Shown here: one piece after another, positions 57,968 to 64,000 of the stretch
Position numbering within the stretch: position 1 is the stretch's first letter
How the letters are laid out: the number at the start of each line of letters is the position of its first letter
Source of the DNA: Paracoccus denitrificans
Lineage (GTDB): Bacteria > Pseudomonadota > Alphaproteobacteria > Rhodobacterales > Rhodobacteraceae
DNA: 64,000 nucleotides
Direction: 5' to 3'
Assembly (NCBI GenBank): GCA_005768755.1
Contig: VAFL01000004.1
Coordinates: forward strand, 1 to 64,000
Made by a program: the position numbers and the translations under genes
The notes under the pieces: model-generated
The model's input: the letters and a program-made list of their open reading frames with translations, nothing else
Told to the model about the DNA's origin: nothing
Database searches by the model: none

Positions 57968-58203
57968 GCGGCGCAGCCGCCCGGCTTGACGACGCGGCGG
58001 GTCGAGGCGGGGTATTTCGTCAGCATTTCTGGTGGCCGGATCGGGCGCGGGGCGAAGTTGCCGCCGCAATTCGGGCAGATATCGCCCAACACACCTGATG
58101 CACATGCAGGGCAGAAGGTGCATTCGAATGTGCAGATCACGGCCTCTGCCTCGGGTGGAAGATCGCGATCGCAGCATTCACAATTGGGGCGAAGTTCCAG
58201 CAT
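57964..58203 (-). CDS. DUF1272 small cysteine-rich protein
   Basis: The 79-residue protein has four CxxC-type pairs (CECCDR, CTFECTFCPACA, CPNCGG), consistent with Zn2+ binding, and LRPNCECCDRDLPPEAEAVI as in DUF1272. Function is unknown. It sits between the two deformylase-family genes; the gap to def is a single base. Confidence 0.9.
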   Translation of the reverse strand: MLELRPNCECCDRDLPPEAEAVICTFECTFCPACASGVLGDICPNCGGNFAPRPIRPPEMLTKYPASTRRVVKPGGCAA

Positions 58204-58204
58204 G

Positions 58205-58732
58205 TCAGGCCAGATCGCGGGCGCGTTCGCGCTTCAGCTTTACCATTTTGCGTGTGATCATCTGGCGGCGCATGGCACTGATGTGGTCGATGAACAAGAC
58301 GCCATCCAGATGGTCGATCTCGTGCTGGGCGCAGGTCGCCCACAAACCGTCGAATTCCTGCTCGTGCCTTTTGCCATCAAGTCCCAGCCAGCTGACCTTG
58401 ACCTCGGCCGGGCGCGTCACTTCGGCGTAATGATCGGGGATGGACAGGCACCCTTCCTCGTAAACGTTGTCTGCCTCGGATTCCCAGGTGATCTCAGGGT
58501 TGATCAGCACCATTGGCAAACGCTCGGCCTCAGGGTCGCGTTGGGCATCCATGACGAAGATGCGGGTCAGCGCGCCGACCTGCGGACCGGCAAGTCCGAT
58601 GCCCGGCGCGTCATACATGGTCGCCAGCATGTCGGCGGCAAGCGTCTCGATCTCGGGCGTGATGCGGGCGACCGGCTCTGTCACCTTTTTCAGGCGTGGG
58701 TCGGGATGAAGAAGGATCGGGCGTATTGTCAT
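58205..58732 (-). CDS. def: peptide deformylase
   Basis: Def removes the formyl group from new polypeptides. The 175-residue enzyme has all three motifs: GIGLAGPQVG, EGCLSIPDHY with metal Cys, and QHEIDHLDG with the two His ligands and catalytic Glu. It is the active counterpart of the degenerate paralogue and the first gene of def-DUF1272-PDF-like-fmt. Confidence 0.97.
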   Translation of the reverse strand: MTIRPILLHPDPRLKKVTEPVARITPEIETLAADMLATMYDAPGIGLAGPQVGALTRIFVMDAQRDPEAERLPMVLINPEITWESEADNVYEEGCLSIPDHYAEVTRPAEVKVSWLGLDGKRHEQEFDGLWATCAQHEIDHLDGVLFIDHISAMRRQMITRKMVKLKRERARDLA

Positions 58733-58801
58733 GGTTGTGATCTAGGCCAAGGCTTGGCGCGGCGCAATAAGCCGCCTATCCATGTTGCGACAGGAGGCCA
58801 C

Positions 58802-59983
58802 ATGAGCACACCGAATTTCGACGAGATCATCGAACGCCGCGGCACGAACTGCAACAAATGGGACGATATGGAAGCCATTTTCGGCGTCCCCCGCGAAGAA
58901 GGACTGGCGATGTGGGTGGCGGATATGGATTTTCGCCCGCCCGCGCCTGTGCAGGACGCGGTAGAGCGGCTGGCGCGGCATGGCATTTATGGCTATCCGG
59001 CGCAAAATCCCGATTATCTGCCCGCGATACAATGGTGGATGCAGAATCGTCATGGCTGGCGGATTGAGCCCGACTGGATCGTGACGGCGCTTGGCCTTGT
59101 GAATGGCACTGCGCTGGCGGTTTCGTCCTTTACCGAACGCGGGGACCGGGTGATCCTGATGACGCCTGTCTACCACGCCTTTGCCCGCGTCATCGCGGCG
59201 CAAGGCCGCGAAGTGGCCGAATTCCCTCTTGAGACGCAGGATGGTCGCTATGTCATGGATTGGGACAACTGGTCGCAATTGCTGACCGGCAAGGAAAAGA
59301 TGCTGATCCTGTGCAGTCCGCACAATCCCGGCGGCCGGGTCTGGACGGCAGAGGAGTTGCGTCAGGTTGCCGACTTCTGCGTGGCCCATGACCTGATCCT
59401 GGTCAGTGATGAAATTCATAACGATCTGGTCATGCCCGGCCATCACCATACCATCACCGCGCTTGCTGCGCCCGATATCGCTGACAGGCTGATCACACTG
59501 ACCGCCGCGACCAAGACGTTCAACCTAGCCGGTGCACATGTCGGCAATGCCATCATTGCAGATCCGACGCTGCGCGCGACCTATAAGGCGCAGATGATGG
59601 GGCTGGGGCTGTCGACCGGCATGTTTGGAACCGACATGGTCACGGCCGCCTATTCGCCTGCGGGCGCGGCGTGGGTGGATGCCCTGATTCCATATCTGGA
59701 TGCGAACCGGCAGCTGTTCGACAAAGGCGTGAACGGGATTCCCGGTCTTTCGTCCATGCCACTGGAGGCGACATACCTGTCATGGGTTGATTTCTCCGGC
59801 ACCGGGATGGAACCCGCCGAGATACGCCGTCGCGTTGCGAAGGATGCGAAGATCGCTGCGAATGCCGGCGAGACGTTCGGCGCGGGGGGCGACGGCATGA
59901 TGCGGTTCAACCTGGCGACGCCGCGCGCCAATATCGAGGAGGCCGTGACGCGTCTGCAGTCGGCCTTTGCCGACCTGCAATAG
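58802..59983 (+). CDS. patB: PatB/MalY-type cystathionine beta-lyase, PLP-dependent
   Basis: The 393-residue fold-type I PLP enzyme of the MalY/PatB family begins FDEIIERRGTNCNKWDDM. It has the substrate region MWVADMDFRPP, the SPHNPGGRVWTAEEL Asn site and the PLP-lysine segment TAATKTFNLAGAH. Such enzymes cleave C-S bonds of cystathionine or cysteine conjugates, or transaminate. The frame is open far upstream, but ATG 58802 matches the family N-terminus. Divergent from def. Confidence 0.92.
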   Translation: MSTPNFDEIIERRGTNCNKWDDMEAIFGVPREEGLAMWVADMDFRPPAPVQDAVERLARHGIYGYPAQNPDYLPAIQWWMQNRHGWRIEPDWIVTALGLVNGTALAVSSFTERGDRVILMTPVYHAFARVIAAQGREVAEFPLETQDGRYVMDWDNWSQLLTGKEKMLILCSPHNPGGRVWTAEELRQVADFCVAHDLILVSDEIHNDLVMPGHHHTITALAAPDIADRLITLTAATKTFNLAGAHVGNAIIADPTLRATYKAQMMGLGLSTGMFGTDMVTAAYSPAGAAWVDALIPYLDANRQLFDKGVNGIPGLSSMPLEATYLSWVDFSGTGMEPAEIRRRVAKDAKIAANAGETFGAGGDGMMRFNLATPRANIEEAVTRLQSAFADLQ

Positions 59984-59992
59984 GCGCGGGGC

Positions 59993-60541
59993 GTGCTGCG
60001 CTTGGCCATATTTCTGATCATCGGCTGGATCCTGTGGACGATGCTGGGGCCCGCAACGCTGGGCCCCGGTCCAGAGCCGGTGCGTCCGGTGCCGCGCCCC
60101 GAGCTCAGTCTTCCGCTGGAGGGTCATATCGATCGCATCCTGATCGAGAAGAAGGCCCGCAGGCTGAGCGTGTATCAGGAGGGCAGGCTGGTGCGCGAAT
60201 ACCGGATCGCACTCGGCTCTGCCCCTGATGGCGACAAGGTGCGGCAAGGCGACGGCAGGACGCCCGAAGGCGTGTTCAAGGTGGACCGCCGCAATGACAA
60301 AAGCCGGTTTCACCTTTCGCTCGGGCTGGACTATCCCAAGCCCGAGGACCGCACGCGGGCGCGCGCGGGCGGCTATGATCCAGGTGGCGATATTTTCATC
60401 CACGGCCAGCCAAACCAGATTGCCGCAGGCCATCGCGTCAAGGGTGACTGGACGGACGGCTGCATCGCGATTGACAACCACCAGATCGACGAATTGTTTG
60501 CGGCCACGCGTATTGGCACCGAGGTCGAGATCCGACCCTGA
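59993..60541 (+). CDS. L,D-transpeptidase (YkuD family)
   Basis: The 182-residue protein has one N-terminal membrane segment (LAIFLIIGWILWTML) and a periplasmic YkuD domain: RTPEGVFKVDRRN, FIHGQP and the catalytic Cys in GDWTDGCIAIDN (His and Cys present). It cross-links peptidoglycan or attaches lipoprotein. Start GTG 59993 lies 9 bases after the patB stop. Confidence 0.9.
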   Translation: MLRLAIFLIIGWILWTMLGPATLGPGPEPVRPVPRPELSLPLEGHIDRILIEKKARRLSVYQEGRLVREYRIALGSAPDGDKVRQGDGRTPEGVFKVDRRNDKSRFHLSLGLDYPKPEDRTRARAGGYDPGGDIFIHGQPNQIAAGHRVKGDWTDGCIAIDNHQIDELFAATRIGTEVEIRP

Positions 60542-60550
60542 AAGGACACC

Positions 60551-61015
60551 ATGTTCGACATCATCCTGCGCAGGGCGCGCCCCGAAGACGCCGCTGACAT
60601 GGCGGCGGTGCAGAACGCGATTTTCGATGCAGGTCTGCGCAAGACCGCTGTTGATGAAGACAGGATGCGGCAGCTTTATCTGGATCATCCAAACACGATC
60701 CAACTCAGCGTCGCCGAACGCGACGGCAAGGTGCTGGGCTTTCAATGGCTTGGCACCGCATGGCCGGACAACGACTATGGCGTGACGCCTGGCTGGGGCA
60801 TCATCGGCACCCATATCCGCCCCGATGCCGGGCGCAGCGGGATCGGGCGGCGACTGTTCGCGGAAACGCTGGCGGCAGCGAAACGGGCAGGGCTTGCCCA
60901 TATCGACGCAAGCATCGGTGATGATAATGCCGGGGGCCTTGCCTACTATCAGGCCATGGGCTTTCGGCCTTATCGAAAAAGTGAAGGCCGAACGCCACAC
61001 CGCTTTGACCTGTAG
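60551..61015 (+). CDS. GNAT-family acetyltransferase
   Basis: The 154-residue enzyme has IGTHIRPDAGRSGIGRRLF (acetyl-CoA pyrophosphate loop, about 93-111) and DDNAGGLAYYQAMGFR as expected for GNAT. Substrate unknown. It starts 9 bases after the transpeptidase stop, so the three genes from patB may be one transcript. Confidence 0.88.
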   Translation: MFDIILRRARPEDAADMAAVQNAIFDAGLRKTAVDEDRMRQLYLDHPNTIQLSVAERDGKVLGFQWLGTAWPDNDYGVTPGWGIIGTHIRPDAGRSGIGRRLFAETLAAAKRAGLAHIDASIGDDNAGGLAYYQAMGFRPYRKSEGRTPHRFDL

Positions 61016-61054
61016 CCCCTTCCCGCCACGCGGCAATAACACTAGTTATACCCC

Positions 61055-61678
61055 ATGACCTGGACGATCCCGAACATCCTGACCATTTTGCGCCTGCTGG
61101 CCGCGCCGGGCGTGCCGGTGATGTTTCTGTATTTTCATCGTCCCTGGGCTGATTGGGCCGCGCTGACGTTGTTCCTGCTGGCGGCAGTCACGGACTGGTT
61201 CGACGGCTATCTTGCCCGCGCCTGGAACCAGCAAAGTCGTTTCGGTGCGGCGATGGATCCCATTGCCGACAAGGCCATGGTGGTGATCGCGCTTGTCGTC
61301 ATTACCGGTTATTCCGGCATGAACCCGTGGCTGATATTGCCTGCGACGGTGATCCTGTTCCGGGAGGTTTTCGTATCCGGTCTGCGCGAATCGCTGGGTG
61401 ATAAAGCCACGCAGCTGGCCGTCACCAAGGTCGCCAAATGGAAGACCACGACGCAGATGGTGGCGATTTCGGTGCTTTTCCTTGGCACTGGGCTTGCATA
61501 TGTCGAACATGGCCGCCCGCCACTGGTGGGCGAAGCCGGGCTGCCGGGCGACATGAAGTGGTCCTCGTTGGCCACCTTTCTGGGGCTGATACTGATCTGG
61601 CTTGCGGCCGGGCTGACGGCATGGACCGGGTGGGACTACTTCCGCAAGGCCATGCCATTTCTGCGGGGTCCGAAATGA
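61055..61678 (+). CDS. pgsA: CDP-diacylglycerol--glycerol-3-phosphate 3-phosphatidyltransferase
   Basis: PgsA makes phosphatidylglycerol phosphate in the inner membrane. The 207-residue protein has the CDP-alcohol phosphotransferase motif AVTDWFDGYLARAWNQQSRFGAAMDPIADK region with DG...AR...G...D...D around 47-75, and four to five helices. Its stop overlaps the moaD start by 4 bases. Confidence 0.94.
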   Translation: MTWTIPNILTILRLLAAPGVPVMFLYFHRPWADWAALTLFLLAAVTDWFDGYLARAWNQQSRFGAAMDPIADKAMVVIALVVITGYSGMNPWLILPATVILFREVFVSGLRESLGDKATQLAVTKVAKWKTTTQMVAISVLFLGTGLAYVEHGRPPLVGEAGLPGDMKWSSLATFLGLILIWLAAGLTAWTGWDYFRKAMPFLRGPK

Positions 61679-61926
61679 AGCTGGATGTTCTGTATTTCGC
61701 ATGGATCCGTGAACGCATCGGTGCGCCGCGTGAACAGGTGGAAACCGGGGCCCGAACCGTGCGCGGACTGATAGACCAGCTTGCGGCGGGTGACGAACGC
61801 CATGCGGCGGCGCTGGCGGATCTTGACGCGTTCCGGGTCGCGGTTGATCAGGAACTCGTCGATCTGGATCACAAGCTGGAGCACGCGCGCGAAGTTGCCT
61901 TCTTCCCCCCGATGACGGGCGGCTGA
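61675..61926 (+). CDS. moaD: molybdopterin synthase sulfur carrier subunit
   Basis: The 83-residue ubiquitin-like protein starts MKLDVLYFAWIRERIG and ends in the obligatory Gly-Gly (PPMTGG), which is thiocarboxylated and donates sulfur to cPMP. The ATG is inside the pgsA stop, and its own stop overlaps the moaE ATG. It is not the longest frame; the longer one overlaps pgsA in another phase and is rejected. Confidence 0.95.
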   Translation: MKLDVLYFAWIRERIGAPREQVETGARTVRGLIDQLAAGDERHAAALADLDAFRVAVDQELVDLDHKLEHAREVAFFPPMTGG

Positions 61927-62363
61927 TGCAGATCCGCATCCAGCCCCAGCCGTTCACGCTGGCCGCGATGCTGGATGGGTTCGGCATTGGCGCAGGCGCG
62001 ATCGTGACGTTTTCGGGCATCGTGCGCGACGATACCGGCCAGATGACTGCGCTGGAACTGGAACATTATCCCGGCATGACTGAAAAAGCGGTGACAGCCA
62101 TCGCCGAAAATGCCTTCGACCGCTGGAACCTGACCGATCTGGCGGTCATCCACCGCTTTGGCCGGCTTGAGGTCGGCGAAACGATCATGGCCGTTGCCAC
62201 CGCCGCGCGGCACCGCGCCGACGCATTCGCGGCGGCCGAGTACCTGATGGACTTCCTGAAATCGCGTGCGCCGTTCTGGAAGCGCGAAATTTCCGTAGAT
62301 GGCCCCGGCCAATGGGTCGCGGCCAAAGATGCGGACGAGGATGCACTGGCGCGATGGGACTGA
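61926..62363 (+). CDS. moaE: molybdopterin synthase catalytic subunit
   Basis: The 145-residue MoaE contains FSGIVRDDTG, LELEHYPGMTEKA, VIHRFGRLEVGE and FLKSRAPFWKRE with the active-site Lys. With MoaD it forms molybdopterin. It overlaps moaD (TGATG) and the next gene by 10 bases. Confidence 0.96.
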   Translation: MQIRIQPQPFTLAAMLDGFGIGAGAIVTFSGIVRDDTGQMTALELEHYPGMTEKAVTAIAENAFDRWNLTDLAVIHRFGRLEVGETIMAVATAARHRADAFAAAEYLMDFLKSRAPFWKREISVDGPGQWVAAKDADEDALARWD

Positions 62364-62878
62364 TCCGGCCGGAATTGCGCGAATGGCTGCGCCCCCGGCA
62401 AGAGCTTTTAGCGGCCGTGCTGTGCATGGCGCTTTCGGGCTGGGTTGCCTCATGGGGGGGATCGTTTTTCGCATGGCTTGGCTATCTGGGTTTCATGGTC
62501 TGTGCCTTCTGGCTTGTGGGAAGCTGGCGCAGGCTGGCCTTTCATCGCGATATTGCCGCGCCGGGGCTGGTTGAAGTTGTCGAGGGCGAGATTCGCTATT
62601 TCGGCGCGCGTGCCATTGGCGGCACGGTGGCATTGCGTGACCTGTCCGAGATTCGCCTGCTGCGCCTGAATGGGCATGACAACTGGCGCCTGAAAACGCG
62701 CGGCGGCGAGGCACTTCTGGTCCCGGTTGAGGCAAAAGGTGCCGATCAATTGGCAGATGCCTTTACGGCGCTGCCGGGGCTTGATCTCGGGCGGGTTTCT
62801 GCCGCGCTGGCGCAAAAGGGTGGACCGTCATTGCGTATTGTCTGGTCCGCGCCCAACTCTCGCATCGGGTCGGGTTGA
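62354..62878 (+). CDS. small membrane protein of unknown function
   Basis: The 174-residue protein has two hydrophobic helices (AVLCMALSGWVASWGG and WLGYLGFMVCAFWLVG) after a short basic start. A cytosolic beta-rich part with GLVEVVEGEIRYFGARAIGG and LSEIRLLRLNG follows, reminiscent of PH-like/DUF domains. It is coupled to moaE by overlap. I do not recognise a named family. Confidence 0.75.
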   Translation: MGLIRPELREWLRPRQELLAAVLCMALSGWVASWGGSFFAWLGYLGFMVCAFWLVGSWRRLAFHRDIAAPGLVEVVEGEIRYFGARAIGGTVALRDLSEIRLLRLNGHDNWRLKTRGGEALLVPVEAKGADQLADAFTALPGLDLGRVSAALAQKGGPSLRIVWSAPNSRIGSG

Positions 62879-62931
62879 CTTACACCCGGCGCCGCGCCAC
62901 CTGTCAGCAAGCACGAAAATGAGGGCCAGAC

Positions 62932-64000
62932 ATGTCCATTCCCCAGCAGGGCGGCGGCCCGATTGAACGGCGCGAGCAGCTTGCCGAATACATCGCCTCG
63001 GGCGAAAAGCCGCGCGAAGACTGGCGCATCGGCACCGAGCACGAGAAATTCGGTTATACCAAACCCGAATATCTGCCGCTTCCCTATGAGGGCGAGCGGT
63101 CGATCAAGGCCATGCTGGAAGGCCTGCAACAGCGGTTCGGCTGGGACCCGGTGTTCGAGCAGGACAAGATCATCGGCCTGCAGCGCAACGGCGCCAATGT
63201 CAGCCTGGAGCCGGGCGGCCAGTTGGAACTGTCGGGCGCTGCGCTGGAAACGATCCACCAGACCTGCGACGAAGTGAACCAGCACCTGGCCGAGGTGCGC
63301 GAGGTTGCAGACAAGATCGGCGCAGGTTTCATCGGCCTGGGCGCGGCCCCGATCTGGCGCGCCGATCAGATGCCGATGATGCCGAAGGGTCGCTATGCGC
63401 TGATGACGCCCTATATGCGCAAGGTCGGCACGCTTGGCACCGACATGATGTATCGCACCTGCACCGTGCAGGTGAATCTGGATTTTGCGTCGGAAGCCGA
63501 CATGGTCCAGAAGCTGCGTGTCAGCCTGGCGTTGCAGCCTGTGGCGACGGCACTGTTCGCCAATTCGCCCTTCCTCGATGGCAAGCCCAACGGCTATAAA
63601 AGCTGGCGCGCCCATATCTGGCAGAACCTTGATGAGGCGCGCACGGGGATGCTGCCCTTCGTGTTCGAGGATGGCTTCGGATACGAGGCCTGGGTAGACT
63701 ATGTCCTCGATGTGCCGATGTATTTTGTCTATCGTGACGGCAAGTATATCAATGCGCTAGGTCAAAGTTTCCGGGATTTCATGAAGGGAGAGCTGCCCGC
63801 GCTTCCCGGTGAATTGCCGACCCTGTCGGATTGGGCCGACCATATGACCACCGTCTTCCCCGAGGCGCGGGTCAAGAAATATATCGAGATGCGGGGTGCG
63901 GATGGCGGCCCGTGGCGCCGACTTTGCGCGCTGCCCGCCCTGTGGGTCGGGTTGCTGTATGACCAGTCCGCGCTGGATGCGGCCTGGGATCTGGTCAAGA
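62932..64000 (+). CDS. gshA: glutamate--cysteine ligase, class with plant-type GshA (partial)
   Basis: At least 356 residues are visible; the frame is still open at the window end. The protein is the alphaproteobacterial/plant-type gamma-glutamylcysteine synthetase making the first step of glutathione: [58 protein letters not shown] and [24 protein letters not shown] 62932 starts MSIPQQGG. About 100 residues appear to be missing at the C-terminus. Confidence 0.93.
   Translation, partial: MSIPQQGGGPIERREQLAEYIASGEKPREDWRIGTEHEKFGYTKPEYLPLPYEGERSIKAMLEGLQQRFGWDPVFEQDKIIGLQRNGANVSLEPGGQLELSGAALETIHQTCDEVNQHLAEVREVADKIGAGFIGLGAAPIWRADQMPMMPKGRYALMTPYMRKVGTLGTDMMYRTCTVQVNLDFASEADMVQKLRVSLALQPVATALFANSPFLDGKPNGYKSWRAHIWQNLDEARTGMLPFVFEDGFGYEAWVDYVLDVPMYFVYRDGKYINALGQSFRDFMKGELPALPGELPTLSDWADHMTTVFPEARVKKYIEMRGADGGPWRRLCALPALWVGLLYDQSALDAAWDLVK

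Noticed and set aside
57527..58801. Upstream part of the long frame ending at 59983
   Set aside because: It overlaps three real genes on the other strand; the PatB family starts at 58802.
61438..61674. Upstream part of the frame containing moaD
   Set aside because: It lies inside pgsA in another phase; moaD is 83 residues starting at 61675.

Overview
The window is about 64 kb of a GC-rich alphaproteobacterial chromosome. Gene content and order point to Rhodobacteraceae, most likely Paracoccus or a close relative: secA divergent from a parvulin-argJ-mutT run, an fmt/deformylase-like/DUF1272/def operon, CreA and UPF0314 (DUF2585) proteins, and pgsA-moaD-moaE. No rRNA genes or CRISPR array are visible. 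Three tRNA genes are present: Pro-CGG, Leu-UAA and Gly-UCC.

Region 1 (1-4185) is an accessory segment. It holds the start of an IS3-type transposase at the left edge, a small FimB/XerD-like tyrosine recombinase, and one large gene of clearly lower GC (1177-3870). That gene encodes a restriction-endonuclease-like domain joined to a STAND-type NTPase and a winged-helix-like C-terminal part. The segment abuts the 3' end of a tRNA-Pro gene, a classical island integration site. This single-gene candidate defence system is the most novel-looking item in the window.

Region 2 (4.3-43 kb) is mostly core genome. It covers leucine biosynthesis (leuB, leuD, leuC), rpsO and pnp (here unlinked and facing each other), argJ, a parvulin isomerase, secA, tsaB-rimI, an Nfu-type Fe-S protein, and serine biosynthesis (serC-serA). 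Interspersed accessory genes include an RTX-repeat protein, an Imm22-like protein next to a glycosyltransferase, a PQQ-type sugar dehydrogenase fused to cytochrome c, an ABCB exporter, and a TPP-riboswitch-controlled ykoF-thiXYZ operon for thiamine-precursor uptake. An FGGY pentulose kinase follows.

Region 3 (43.2-48.9 kb) is a tightly overlapping Dpp/Opp-type ABC importer operon ending in a DUF1684 gene and a strong hairpin.

Region 4 (49.0-56.4 kb) is a catabolic cassette. A divergent MarR regulator faces gentisate 1,2-dioxygenase, a DinB-fold maleylpyruvate isomerase candidate, an exported metallo-beta-lactamase-fold protein, fumarylpyruvate hydrolase, a zeta-GST-type isomerase and a complete TRAP transporter. 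Together they suggest import and degradation of gentisate or a precursor to fumarate and pyruvate.

Region 5 (56.4-64 kb) is housekeeping again: tRNA-Gly, fmt, a degenerate deformylase paralogue, a DUF1272 protein, a canonical def, a PatB-type C-S lyase, an L,D-transpeptidase, an acetyltransferase, pgsA, moaD, moaE, a small membrane protein, and the start of a gamma-glutamylcysteine synthetase that runs off the window.
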